This document shows, one piece after another, positions 24,505-33,289 of a DNA stretch of 35,301 nucleotides (its first letter is position 1; every line of letters starts with the position of its first letter). Both the position numbers and the translations under genes were made by a program. Location of the stretch: positions 1 to 35,301 of the forward strand of contig JBBIQS010000083.1 in the NCBI GenBank assembly GCA_037442205.1, written 5' to 3'. Source of the stretch: JBBIQS01 sp037442205. GTDB lineage: Bacteria; Myxococcota; Myxococcia; Myxococcales; UBA5297. The notes beneath the pieces were generated by a model. That model made no database searches. It saw only the letters and a list, made by a program, of their open reading frames with translations, and was not told the origin of the DNA.

Positions 24505-27500
24505 CTATCGGCGTCGACGACTGCGCCGAAGACCGCCGAGGAGAACCCAGCCCACCACAAGCAGCCCCGGCGAAGCCTGGCCGGAGCTGCCGCAGCCGCA
24601 GCCCACAGGCGCCGCGGGCTGACCATCGACGCCCGCGTCATCGGAGGCCGGAGCTTCGGCGTCGGGCAGATCGACGCCCGTCCCGGTGTCGCCCTTCTGC
24701 CCGGCCGCGTCGGGAATCGAGCCATCGCGCCTACCGCCATCCATCGAGCTCCCCGAGTCGGCTGTTCCTCCGCCGTCGAGGCGGCCACCATCCCGAGGCG
24801 CGCCTGCGTCGACCGCCGCGCCGGCGTCAGCTCCGGCGTCCTTGGCGGCCCCGGCATCGACCGCCGCGCCGGCGTCAGCTCCGGCATCCTTGGCGGCCCC
24901 GGCATCGACCGCCGCGCCGGCATCCGTCCGGCCCGCGTCCACCGCGGACCCGGCATCGGGCAGCTGGCAGCTTCCCGCCGAGCAGGTGCCGCCGGCGCCG
25001 CACGCCTGTCCGTTAGGCACCGGGCGACAGATCCCATCCGCCGACGAGCCGGCGGCGACGCTGCACGCCAGGCAATCGGTCGCGCTTCCGCCGCCGCAGG
25101 CCGACTCGCAGCAGACCTGGTCCACGCAGAAGCCGCTGGGGCAGCTGGCGGCGCTGGTGCACGGGCCGCCGATCTGGGGCTCGGAGACGACGACTGCCTT
25201 GACGCGGTCGAGCGCGTAGCCGGCGCTCGAGTCCGTCTTGGTGTAGGCGATCAACCCGCGCCCGTTGCGGCCCCCGCCGATCGCCGGGGCCCAGTTGCTA
25301 TCGCCCACCCGCCCGCTGGCGACGAAGATCGGCATGTCGAGCGCCGGGCCGGCGGGGCCGATTCGCGCGAAGCGCAGCTCCCGGGAGGTTACGTTGTAGC
25401 TGGTGTTCATCGTCTGGCGGCTCCAGGCGAGGCTGTAGTTGACGCCGTTGAAGGCCGCGACCGGGTATTCGGGCAGAACGTAGGTGGTGGTGGTGTCGAG
25501 GGCCACGTCGGCGGTGTCGCGGCGCGTGCCGTTGCCGTCCACGCGCACGGCCTTGATGCTGTGCGAGGTCTCCCAGGCCGCCAGGTAGCCGGTTCCGTCG
25601 GAGGCCACCGCGGGGTTGTTGGCCAGCGCGTTGGGGTCGTAGTTGAGCTGGAATCCCGAGGGATCGAGGACGGTTCCGTCGGTGGCCACCCGCGCGCCGA
25701 AGATGTCCTCCTTGAGGCGGTGGTCTCGCCAGACCGCCAGGAACCCGGAGCCGTTCGAGGCGACCGCGGGGAGGAACTGGCTGGCGGGATCGACGCAGAT
25801 GGCCAGGCCGGGGGCCGCATCGAGGACCTGACCGGCGGGAGTCACTCGCGTCCCGCGGATGTCCCAAGCTCCGCCGGCGACGTCATTCCAGACCACCAGG
25901 TAGTTCGTGCCGTCGAAGGCCACCGCCGGCGTGCTGCCCGCCGCTGCGATGGGCAGGTCGGCGGAGTCGACGACGGCGCCCGCGGAGCTGACCCTCCGGC
26001 CGACGATCGCCGACTGCCGGCCGCCGAAGATGACCAGGTAGTTGGTCCCGTCCCAAGCCACCGCCGGCCGCTGGTATCCGACGTTGTCGGCAATGGCGAT
26101 GGCCGGGGAGTCGAGCACGGTGCCGTCGGCCCTGACGCGCACTCCGACCACGGCCGAAAACCCGGTCCGGTTGTCGACCCAGGTCACCAGGAAGTCGGTG
26201 CCGTTCGAGCCGACCGCGGGCCTCTCCTCCTGGTTGAGCGCCTTCGACAGGAGCAGCGGGGGCTGGTCCTGAACCACGCCGGCCTTGGTCAGTCGCGAGC
26301 CCATGACGTCCCAGGCACCGGCGGCATTGGTGAAGGCAAGGAAATAGGCGCCGCCGCCCGCGGCGATCGCCGGATCGGTCCGGTAGCTGGTCCCCGAGGC
26401 GAGCGCGAGCCCGGCCGGGTCGAGCACCGTGCCCGCGGAACTCACGCGCGCCCCCATCAGATCCGCGGTGTTCGGACCGAGCACGTCGCTCCAGATCACC
26501 ATGAACTCCGTTCCGTCGAAGGCCACCGCCGGGGAACGGGCGTTGGAGGTGGAGGCCGGCGAGACGGTCAGAGACCCGAGCACGGTTCCGCTGGGAGCCA
26601 CGCGGGCGCCGAGGACCGCGGCGGCGGTGGAGTTCTGGGCGAAGACGACCAGGTAGTTCGCTCCGTCGAACCCGATCGCCGGCTTGACGACCCCGGTGGC
26701 GACCGAGAAGCCCCCGGTGTCGAGCGCGGCACCGGCGGGAGTCACGCGGGTGGCGTAGACGCCGACGCTCGCGCGGCTGTCTTCCCAGGCCACCAGGTAG
26801 TTGGTGCCGTCGAAGCCGATGGCCGTGTTCTGCACCGCCTGGGAGGTTGTGCCCGAGACGTCGGCGAGGAGCTTGGGGGTCGCGTCCAGGACCGTCCCGG
26901 ATTTGCTGATGCGGGCCCCCATGAGCTTGCCGCCCCAGGAGCGCGAGTAATCGCCCCAGACCGCCAGGCAGTTGGTCCCGTCGCAGGCCACCGACGGCCC
27001 ACCGCTCGGCGCCAGCGAGGCCGACAGGTCGAAGCCGGTGGCGCTCAGGACGGTCCCGGCCGGGCTCACACGAGTTCCGTGGATCTTGGTGGTGGCCCAG
27101 GCTGCGTCCTCTTCCCAGATCACGACGTAGTTGGCGCCGTCGAAGGCGATCGCCGGGCGGTTGTGGTGGATGTCGGTCGGGGTCAGCGGAATTCCGGCCG
27201 GGTCCAGGACCGCGCCCGCCGCGCCCACCCGCGTGGCGAAGATCCCCGAGCCATTGATGCCCGCGGCGTTGCCGCGTTGATCGGACCAGACCGCCAGGAA
27301 ATTGGTGCCGTCGAAGGCGACCGCCGGCTTGGTCGCCCAATAGGCCGGGGCGGTGACCGGCACGTCCATCGCGATTTCCGGCGAAATCAGCGGGTCGAGC
27401 ACTGCCGGGAAGCGCGAGCTCTCCAGCGTCCGGGCGGGCACGCGCAGGACGATCTGATCGCCGTCGACGATCGCCGCGATCGGCGAGGTCTTCCGATCGG

Positions 27501-28146
27501 CATCGACCCAGGTCGCCGCGCCATAGCGAATCCCCAATCCGCTCGGCTCGGCGAAGTGGAGCCCTCCGCCGGTCTGGCCGACGAAGCTCTGGCCGTCGAA
27601 ATGGACCCGAATCTCCAGATCTCCGGTGCCAGCCGGGCGAGAAGCCAGGCGCCAGCGCTGCTCGAGCCCCTCCTCGGCGTTGCACTGCTCCTCGGCGATG
27701 CCTCCGAGATCGATGGCGACGCAGCTTTCGGGTGTCAGCCTCACCAAGCCCGGCCGCCGCGCCGGCTCGGACCCGCGCGCGATGCCGGCGGTCCGCAGGC
27801 GCAGGGGGCGGCCTCGGACCGCCTCACCTCCCGGAGGGCGGTGGAGCGGGGCGATCTGGGTCCCGCGCGCCGGGTCGACGGCGACGGAGTAGGTCCCATG
27901 GCCGCCCGAAAAACCGCTTCCATCCGGGCGGAAGGAGAAATGGACCTGCCGCATGACCGCGCCCAGATCGAGCGGGCTGGCGAGGGTGGGCTGGGTCGAT
28001 TCGGCCGGAGCGCCCCCGGCCGCCTCCGTCCCCGAGCCCGCCCGCTGACAAGCCAGCACAGCGGCCAAGGCTCCCGCGACTGCCAGTACGAGGGCCGCCT
28101 TCGCGTTCCGCGGCGAGGGCCTCCGCGGAGAAAGATCACGGTTCAT
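24505..28146 (-). CDS. large repeat protein with N-terminal lipobox and MYXO-CTERM tail
   Basis: This 1213-residue protein starts at ATG 28146, which follows GGGAGG. It has a long basic n-region, a hydrophobic stretch and a probable lipobox (AAVLAC, Cys33). Residues about 250-950 contain roughly 13 repeats of about 50 residues with the signature PAVAFDGTNYLVVWxD, then a GxRVxxAGTVLD half, predicted to be beta-propeller-like. Next comes a cysteine-rich module (CPSGFCVDQVCCESACGGG, GICRPVPNGQACG). A low-complexity Asp/Ala/Gly linker (VDAGAAKDAGADAG) follows. The last 32 residues are a MYXO-CTERM-type signal: Cys-Gly-Cys, a hydrophobic helix (SPGLLVVGWVLLGGL) and RRSRRRR. It is probably surface-exposed and anchored. 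Ligand and function are unknown. Confidence 0.9.
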   Translation of the reverse strand: MNRDLSPRRPSPRNAKAALVLAVAGALAAVLACQRAGSGTEAAGGAPAESTQPTLASPLDLGAVMRQVHFSFRPDGSGFSGGHGTYSVAVDPARGTQIAPLHRPPGGEAVRGRPLRLRTAGIARGSEPARRPGLVRLTPESCVAIDLGGIAEEQCNAEEGLEQRWRLASRPAGTGDLEIRVHFDGQSFVGQTGGGLHFAEPSGLGIRYGAATWVDADRKTSPIAAIVDGDQIVLRVPARTLESSRFPAVLDPLISPEIAMDVPVTAPAYWATKPAVAFDGTNFLAVWSDQRGNAAGINGSGIFATRVGAAGAVLDPAGIPLTPTDIHHNRPAIAFDGANYVVIWEEDAAWATTKIHGTRVSPAGTVLSATGFDLSASLAPSGGPSVACDGTNCLAVWGDYSRSWGGKLMGARISKSGTVLDATPKLLADVSGTTSQAVQNTAIGFDGTNYLVAWEDSRASVGVYATRVTPAGAALDTGGFSVATGVVKPAIGFDGANYLVVFAQNSTAAAVLGARVAPSGTVLGSLTVSPASTSNARSPAVAFDGTEFMVIWSDVLGPNTADLMGARVSSAGTVLDPAGLALASGTSYRTDPAIAAGGGAYFLAFTNAAGAWDVMGSRLTKAGVVQDQPPLLLSKALNQEERPAVGSNGTDFLVTWVDNRTGFSAVVGVRVRADGTVLDSPAIAIADNVGYQRPAVAWDGTNYLVIFGGRQSAIVGRRVSSAGAVVDSADLPIAAAGSTPAVAFDGTNYLVVWNDVAGGAWDIRGTRVTPAGQVLDAAPGLAICVDPASQFLPAVASNGSGFLAVWRDHRLKEDIFGARVATDGTVLDPSGFQLNYDPNALANNPAVASDGTGYLAAWETSHSIKAVRVDGNGTRRDTADVALDTTTTYVLPEYPVAAFNGVNYSLAWSRQTMNTSYNVTSRELRFARIGPAGPALDMPIFVASGRVGDSNWAPAIGGGRNGRGLIAYTKTDSSAGYALDRVKAVVVSEPQIGGPCTSAASCPSGFCVDQVCCESACGGGSATDCLACSVAAGSSADGICRPVPNGQACGAGGTCSAGSCQLPDAGSAVDAGRTDAGAAVDAGAAKDAGADAGAAVDAGAAKDAGADAGAAVDAGAPRDGGRLDGGGTADSGSSMDGGRRDGSIPDAAGQKGDTGTGVDLPDAEAPASDDAGVDGQPAAPVGCGCGSSGQASPGLLVVGWVLLGGLRRSRRRR
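24811..24923. repeat. 48-bp tandem repeat, 2 full copies plus a partial
   Basis: Copies 24811-24858 and 24859-24906 differ at a single base, and a partial copy runs to about 24923. Each unit encodes 16 residues of the Asp/Ala/Gly/Lys linker of the MYXO-CTERM protein. Repeat number is likely to vary by slippage or recombination without breaking the frame. Confidence 0.9.
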
Positions 28147-28530
28147 ATTGGACCTCCCGGAGAGCGCGACCATCGCATCCCGAGGGAACGGGGGCAAACT
28201 TGCCCGCCTGTAGGTCGACCGAGCTTGGAAAGACGGGAAGTGGAGTGGGTGCCGGGCCAGGACTCCGGCCGCGATTCTTCAAGACGGGCGTCCGCCCCTG
28301 CGCGAGGCAGAGTCCCCGCCGGGCGGCCGTCCTGCGCGGCCCCGTGACCGGACCCCGGGACTCCGAGTCCGTTTACTGGCAGGATGTGTACCCGGGCAGC
28401 GCATCATGAGAGGACTCCTCTTCATGTCCCAGCACCCGTCCGGACCCCCGACCCTCCACCGCCGCCGCGAAGCACCCGATCAGCCCGGCTCAGGCCTCCG
28501 GTTGCGACTCGGCAACCAGGTGAGCCGCCG
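28147..28530. other. intergenic region between divergent genes
   Basis: This 384-bp spacer lies between the minus-strand repeat-protein gene and the plus-strand receiver gene and must carry both promoters. The Shine-Dalgarno of the minus gene is at about 28151-28158. A frame open from 28384 into the receiver gene is Pro/Arg-rich and not protein-like. No clear promoter boxes, hairpin or other gene was found. Confidence 0.4.
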
Positions 28531-28935
28531 ATGACCGCCCCTGCGCAGCCGGCCGGGCCGCGGATCGCGGTGGTGGCCGACGACGATCTCTTCCAGAGGC
28601 AGATCCTCGGCGACGTCCTGCGCGAGCGGGGCTTCGAGGTGGTGGAGGCCACCGACGGCGCCGAGGCGGTGGCGGCGACGATGCTCAACCTCGACTCGCT
28701 GGGCGTGGTCCTGCTCGACCTGACCATGCCCAACATCGATGGCTTCGCGGTCCTCAACGAGGTCCGCGTGGCGACCCGGGAGCGCAGGGTGCCGATCGTG
28801 GTGGTCACCGGGACCGGCTTCGAGAAGGCCCAGCAGGCGATGGAGCTCGGCGCCGACCAGGCGGTGATGAAGGGCGCCACCCCCGAGGAGATCGGCGCCC
28901 TGATCGACCTCACCCTCGAGGCCGCCGCCGGCTGA
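28531..28935 (+). CDS. stand-alone CheY-like response regulator
   Basis: The protein has 134 residues and consists of one receiver domain with no output domain. All key residues are present: acidic cluster Asp17-Asp18-Asp19 (VVADDDLF), phosphoacceptor Asp63 (VVLLDLTMPN), Thr93 (VVVTGTG) and Lys114 (AVMKGAT, where most receivers have KP). The start at 28531 follows AGGTGAG and is preferred to in-frame upstream codons encoding a Pro/Arg-rich stretch. It is cytoplasmic and should relay phosphate or signal by protein-protein contact. No kinase is adjacent. The nearest kinase in the window, 5 kb away, has a non-phosphorylatable receiver of its own, so it is a possible but unproven partner. Confidence 0.93.
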   Translation: MTAPAQPAGPRIAVVADDDLFQRQILGDVLRERGFEVVEATDGAEAVAATMLNLDSLGVVLLDLTMPNIDGFAVLNEVRVATRERRVPIVVVTGTGFEKAQQAMELGADQAVMKGATPEEIGALIDLTLEAAAG

Positions 28936-29030
28936 GCGCCGCGTGCGCAGGCCGCGCCCGGCCCGCGCTCCCGAGTGCGCCTCCCCGCCGTCGCCCTCCC
29001 TCGGGATCGGCGATCGGCGGCCCCCTCCGC

Positions 29031-29493
29031 TCAGCGCAGGTCGAACAGCCGGTAGTCTCCCGCGAAGAGGAAGGCCGTAGTCCCGTCGACGATGAGCCGC
29101 GACAGCGCTCCCGCGGTCAAGGGCGCGCCGAAGGGATCGGAGATCATCGGCGTGCCGCCGGTGGCGGTCGCGCTGATCAGCGTCGGCAGCGGCAGCGGCT
29201 TCTTCCCCTGCCAGAGCGGCCGCAGGTCGAACGCCGCCAGGCCGGTATTCATCCGCACGTAGAGGACGTCGCCGACCACCACCGGGCTGCCCAGCGACAG
29301 CCCCGACATCATCGAATCCATCTGCAGGATGCACGGGCTGCCCGAGCAGGTGGCGGTGGCCGTCTCCTTGCCGTCGCGGGTGGAGCCGAGGTCCACCACC
29401 ATCATCGCGTTGATGTTGGGCGAGCCGACGTTCGAGGGGTCGACGGTCACGAACATGTAGCGCCCCCACACCGCCAGGCCGGTCGCCGATCGA
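29031..29493 (-). pseudogene. 5'-truncated C-terminal fragment of a propeller-type secreted protein
   Basis: The minus-strand frame ending at 29031 reads convincingly as protein only from about 29493 down: SATGLAVWGRYMFVTVDPS, SPVVVGDVLYVRMNTGLAAF, RLIVDGTTAFLFAGDYRLFD. Repeated VVGDxLYV and VDGTTAFLF strands resemble PQQ-type propeller blades like those of the giant lipoprotein at 596. Upstream (to an ATG at 29579) the sequence is Arg/Pro-rich, with no signal peptide and no propeller character. No continuation is apparent in the other minus-strand frames. It is therefore probably the remaining 3' part of a deleted gene. A genuine short gene is less likely. Confidence 0.6.
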
Positions 29494-29751
29494 AGAGACG
29501 GCCGGTCCCCCGGGCGGCTTGCCGGACAGTGATTCCTGAATAACGGTGCGCGGGGCCGGCGGTCTGTGACTCCGATCATCGGGGGACGGGCGCGCGGGCC
29601 TCATGCCTTCCTGCGTCAAGGAATGGCTCCTGGCCGGCAGTGGCCAAAGAGCTCGCGAACGGCCATGACCGCGAACCACAGCGCTGCAACCGGCGCCGCG
29701 TCGTGCCGTCTCCCTATCGACGGCTGCGGCCTTGGGTGCCAGGAGAGCGAA

Positions 29752-32592
29752 ATGCGGAGTCGGAGCAGGCGGGTGGCATTGGCCGTCGTCTGCCTGCTGG
29801 CGGCGCTCCTGCTGTGGCGGCAATTAGCCAGTGATTCCGCGGAGGAAGACCAGGAGCTGGCAGTCCGGAGGGAGGCGCGGACTCCGGCGGGAGCGGCTGC
29901 CGATGAGCCGGCCGCCGGCGACGCGCCGTCGATGCCCGCCGACCTGCAGCCGATCCACGTTCGCGTCCTGGCGCAGGGACGGCCGGTGGCTGGGGCGCGG
30001 GTCGCGGTGTACGCCCAGGGGCCCGGCGAACAGGAGGTCGACGCGCTGGCCGCCGCCGAAACCGGCCAGGACGGCGCGGCGAGCTTCTCGGTCGCCGCCG
30101 ATCGGCCGCTGTTCCTCTTCACCCATGCCCGCGGCTACGCGCAGGAGGTGCGCTCGCTGGAAGGGATCGGGGCGGAGCCGTTCCTGGTCGACCTGGCGCC
30201 GGGCCACGTCCTCGAGGGCCGGGTGGAGGTGCGCGGGACCGGCGCGCCGGTGGGCGGGGCGTCGGTCTACGTCCATCCGCGTGTCGCGCGGCCGATCCTC
30301 GCCGGGCTCGAACCCCCTTTCGACGAGATCGCGGCCGGAGCGGACGGGCGGTTCCGCGTCGAGGACCTGGCCGCGGGAACCTACGAGCTCTCGGCCTCGG
30401 CCGACGGCCGGCATTCGGAGGAGATCCAGATCGAAATCCCCTCGCGCGGGGAGGCGCTGCTCGAGGTCGAGGAACTGGTGGCGGTCGAGGGGCTGGTGCT
30501 CGACGTGTCCGGACTTCCCGCGGTCGGAGCCACGGTGGCGGCGAGCGAGAGCTGGTCGAGCCGGAGCGCGACCACCGATTCCAGCGGGGCCTTCCAGCTG
30601 TTCCTCAGGCCGGGGAGCCATCGGCTGAGCGCGGCGCTGGGTTCGTTGGCGGCGAGCGCGCAGCCGGTGACGGTGCTCGCGGGGCGGGCCGTCGCTGGCG
30701 TCGTGCTGAGGCTGGCGCACGGGGGCGAGCTGACGCTCAATCTCCGCGATTCGGCGGGCGCACCGGTCGCGGAGGCGGAGGTTTCGCTCGAGTCCGCGCA
30801 ATTGGGAGGAGAGCGCCAAGCCACCTCCGGGCCGGACGGCAGCGTTGACTTCTTCGGCCTGCTCCCCGGCTCCTACAAGGTCACGGTGCAGGCGCCGGGG
30901 TTCGACTTCTTTCGCAGGGAGGGGCTGACGCTCCTCGAGCGCCAGCGCGCCGAATTCGACTTCGAGCTGGTTCGCCAGGGAGCGCTGGAGGGCCAGGTGC
31001 TCGACTCCCGGGAGCAGCCGGTTTCGGGAGCGACGATCCGGCTCGAGAGCGAGTACGGGACCGTCGAGGCGGTGGCGCGCAGCGACGCAAGTGGGCGCTT
31101 CTCGTTGAGGAAGGTCGCCCCGGGCCGATTCAAGGTGCGGGCGCGGCACGAGCCGTCCGGCGGCCTGGCGATGGCGGAGGTCCAGGTGGCACCGGGGCAG
31201 ACCGCCGAGGCGAGGCTGGTGCTGGCCCCCTCGGCGATCCTCACCGGAAGGATTCTCGACTCCGAGGGGCGGCCTCTGCTCGAGTCGAGGGAGGTCGTCG
31301 CCAGCGCCGAGCCGGGGCAGGTCTGGACGGCGAGCGCCCACAGCGCCGACGGCCAGTACCTGCTCGAGCTGTGCCCGGGCGCCTACGAGATCGCCGTGGA
31401 TGGGATCGGGCTCGACCGCGCCGCGGGCCGAGTCGCCCTGCGCGCCGGCGAACGCGCCACTCTCGACCTCCGATTCGAGACCGGCCGCCGAGTCCGCGGC
31501 AGCATCGCCGGAACGGTGTTCGAGCCGGACGGCGCGCCGTCGGCGGGCGCGACCGTGACGGTGTACATGGGAGGAAGCGGGTTCGCCGTCGCCGATCCGC
31601 AGGGGCGATTCCGGATCCAGCTCGAACACTGCGAGGACTGCGGTGCGGTGTCGCTGAGCGCCCGGAACGAGGGGCGCAACGGATCGGTCGATGAGGTGGC
31701 AGTCGGCAGCGAGGGCGTCGAGCTTCGGCTGTCGCCCGGCGGATCGATCGCAGGCCGCGTGCTCGGCGAACCGCCGGTGGAGGGCTTCGTGCTGTCGACT
31801 TCCTCGCTCGAGAGCGACGACTTGAGCTTCTTCGGCGATCGATTCCAGCTGCCGGAGCGGGCGCCTGGATCGGTGAGCCTCCGGGTTCGCGTGCACGACG
31901 GGAGGATCGGGAGCGCCCAGGTCGAGCTCAAGTCCGGGGAGCGCGCCAAGGTGGAGATCCGGGTCGGACCGGCGGCCTCGCTGTCCGGACAGGCCGTCGA
32001 CGGGCGCAGCGGCAGGCCGCTGGAGCGCGAGGCGCTGTCGGTGGTCTGCCGCGAGCTTCGGCTCTCGCGCACGGTCCAGACCGACGAGAGCGGACGCTTC
32101 TCGGTCGGCGGGCTCGCGCCGGGCAGCTACCGCGTCGAAGCCGAGGGAAGCGACCTCCGGGGCGGGCGCGAGGTGAGCGTCGAAGCGGGTGGCGCGCTGG
32201 ACATCGGCGTCCTCGCGCTCGAACCCGCCATGGCCGTTCACCCCTGCGGCAGATTCGCGACAGTCCGGAGCAAGCTGAGAACTGCCTGCATCGAGCGGCT
32301 GGATCCGGCCGGACCGGCTGCCGCCGCCGGAGTCCGCGTCGGCGATTGCGTGGCGTTCCTCGCCGAATCCGAGAATGCGCTCGCGCTTCGCATCGTCCGC
32401 GACGACGTGGACCTGTACTTCCGATTCGACTGTCCCGAGCCGGAAGTTCCCGAGGATCCGGCGGAACCCGAGGAGGCCGCCGAGGCGAGCGCGCCCGTGG
32501 AAGATGAACCAGGCGATGCGGCGCCCGAGGCTCAGGCCGGTGATTCTGAGGAGGAGGAGGCACTTCCGCAGGCGGCGGAGGAAGCGCCCTAG
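29752..32592 (+). CDS. membrane-anchored carboxypeptidase-regulatory-like repeat protein with PDZ-like end
   Basis: This 946-residue protein starts at ATG 29752, which follows AGGAGAG. Basic residues then a single hydrophobic segment (VALAVVCLLAALLLW) suggest an uncleaved anchor or signal peptide. An Ala/Glu linker (about 28-62) leads to at least seven carboxypeptidase-regulatory-like or Cna-B-like beta folds. They are recognisable by GRVxxxxGxPVxGAxVxV followed by DxxGRFxxxxLxPGxYxL (GALEGQVLDSREQPVSGATI; SDASGRFSLRKVAPGRFKV). Residues about 835-890 look like a PDZ fold (IERLDPAGPAAAAGVRVGDC). The last 50 or so residues are very acidic. Such stacks are extracytoplasmic stalks; the PDZ-like part may bind peptide termini. 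No catalytic residue was seen. It converges with the exported-protein gene at 32718. Confidence 0.88.
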   Translation: MRSRSRRVALAVVCLLAALLLWRQLASDSAEEDQELAVRREARTPAGAAADEPAAGDAPSMPADLQPIHVRVLAQGRPVAGARVAVYAQGPGEQEVDALAAAETGQDGAASFSVAADRPLFLFTHARGYAQEVRSLEGIGAEPFLVDLAPGHVLEGRVEVRGTGAPVGGASVYVHPRVARPILAGLEPPFDEIAAGADGRFRVEDLAAGTYELSASADGRHSEEIQIEIPSRGEALLEVEELVAVEGLVLDVSGLPAVGATVAASESWSSRSATTDSSGAFQLFLRPGSHRLSAALGSLAASAQPVTVLAGRAVAGVVLRLAHGGELTLNLRDSAGAPVAEAEVSLESAQLGGERQATSGPDGSVDFFGLLPGSYKVTVQAPGFDFFRREGLTLLERQRAEFDFELVRQGALEGQVLDSREQPVSGATIRLESEYGTVEAVARSDASGRFSLRKVAPGRFKVRARHEPSGGLAMAEVQVAPGQTAEARLVLAPSAILTGRILDSEGRPLLESREVVASAEPGQVWTASAHSADGQYLLELCPGAYEIAVDGIGLDRAAGRVALRAGERATLDLRFETGRRVRGSIAGTVFEPDGAPSAGATVTVYMGGSGFAVADPQGRFRIQLEHCEDCGAVSLSARNEGRNGSVDEVAVGSEGVELRLSPGGSIAGRVLGEPPVEGFVLSTSSLESDDLSFFGDRFQLPERAPGSVSLRVRVHDGRIGSAQVELKSGERAKVEIRVGPAASLSGQAVDGRSGRPLEREALSVVCRELRLSRTVQTDESGRFSVGGLAPGSYRVEAEGSDLRGGREVSVEAGGALDIGVLALEPAMAVHPCGRFATVRSKLRTACIERLDPAGPAAAAGVRVGDCVAFLAESENALALRIVRDDVDLYFRFDCPEPEVPEDPAEPEEAAEASAPVEDEPGDAAPEAQAGDSEEEEALPQAAEEAP

Positions 32593-32663
32593 CTTCCCAG
32601 CCGGCTTGGTCTTGGATGTCCGGCGCACCCGCCCCTGCGCCCTCGATTGCCCCGCAAGACGAA

Positions 32664-32689
32664 GCGGGCCGCGATCCCCCGCGGCCCGC
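32664..32689. terminator. bidirectional terminator between convergent genes
   Basis: GCGGGCCGCG (32664-32673) and CGCGGCCCGC (32680-32689) form a perfect 10-bp stem with a 6-base loop, in the 125-bp gap between convergent stop codons. In the minus direction it is followed by TTCGTCTTG, a modest T-rich trailer. Confidence 0.65.
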
Positions 32690-32717
32690 CTCGAGATTCC
32701 CCAGCGGTTTCGCCGGG

Positions 32718-33266
32718 CTAGATCTTGAAGCCGGCGACCACTCCCATCCGGAACCCGGCCTGCATCGCGCCATACGGCACCACCAGCGGACCGAGGTCCA
32801 CCGAGCTCTCCAGGCCCACGGTGAATCCCGGCTTGGGGCAGACATCCAGCGCCGCCCCCAGCCGCAGCGGCAGCCCGATCCCCATGCTCCCCCGGTAGAA
32901 CCCCAGGTTCAGCCCGGCCAGCGCGAACCCGCTCACCGCCAGCCCCGCCCGCGGCGCCTCGAAGAGAACGCCGCGAATCCCCACCGCCGGCACCACGTGC
33001 AGGATGTAGCTCCTCACCCCCAGCGACAGGTCGAGGTCGAGCTTGATGCTCCTGGGCAGGCTGGGCAGCACCTTCAAGAATCCCAGCCCCAGCTCGGCCT
33101 GGCTGGGCTGCATCTCGATCCCGCCCAGCATTCCCAGCCGCGGCCGAAGCTGATCCCCGGCGGTGGGATCCCGGTATCCCTGCGCCACCGTCGGCGGCTG
33201 CTGCGCCTGGGCCGCCCCAGCCAGCAGCACCGCCGACAACAGCCCCCAGCTCATCTTGCGGTTCAT
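32718..33266 (-). CDS. exported beta-rich protein, possibly an outer-membrane barrel
   Basis: A 182-residue protein starts at ATG 33266, preceded by AAAGAGGAAA, with a signal peptide (MNRKMSWGLLSAVLLAGAAQA then QQ). The mature part alternates short beta strands with Gly-rich turns (LGLGFLKVLPSLPRSIKLDL; GLAVSGFALAGLNLGFYRGS; GAMQAGFRMGVVAGFKI). The final residue is Ile rather than the usual aromatic. A small outer-membrane barrel is plausible but unproven. It has one cysteine (DVCPKPG). The gene follows the Kazal lipoprotein gene by 23 bp on the same strand, so the two probably form an operon. The family is not recognised. Confidence 0.78.
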   Translation of the reverse strand: MNRKMSWGLLSAVLLAGAAQAQQPPTVAQGYRDPTAGDQLRPRLGMLGGIEMQPSQAELGLGFLKVLPSLPRSIKLDLDLSLGVRSYILHVVPAVGIRGVLFEAPRAGLAVSGFALAGLNLGFYRGSMGIGLPLRLGAALDVCPKPGFTVGLESSVDLGPLVVPYGAMQAGFRMGVVAGFKI

Positions 33267-33289
33267 GGCTTTCCTCTTTCCCGAGCGCG

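Noticed and set aside
24811..24923. possible CRISPR-like direct repeats
   Set aside because: The copies are contiguous without spacers and lie in frame inside a coding linker.
20367..25037. 1556-residue minus-strand frame spanning kinase and SDR genes
   Set aside because: It crosses several real genes out of frame and shows only low-complexity Arg/Gly/Pro sequence.
25561..28347. 928-residue plus-strand frame opposite the MYXO-CTERM repeat protein
   Set aside because: Repetitive shadow mirroring the repeats of the real gene; no start signal or domain.
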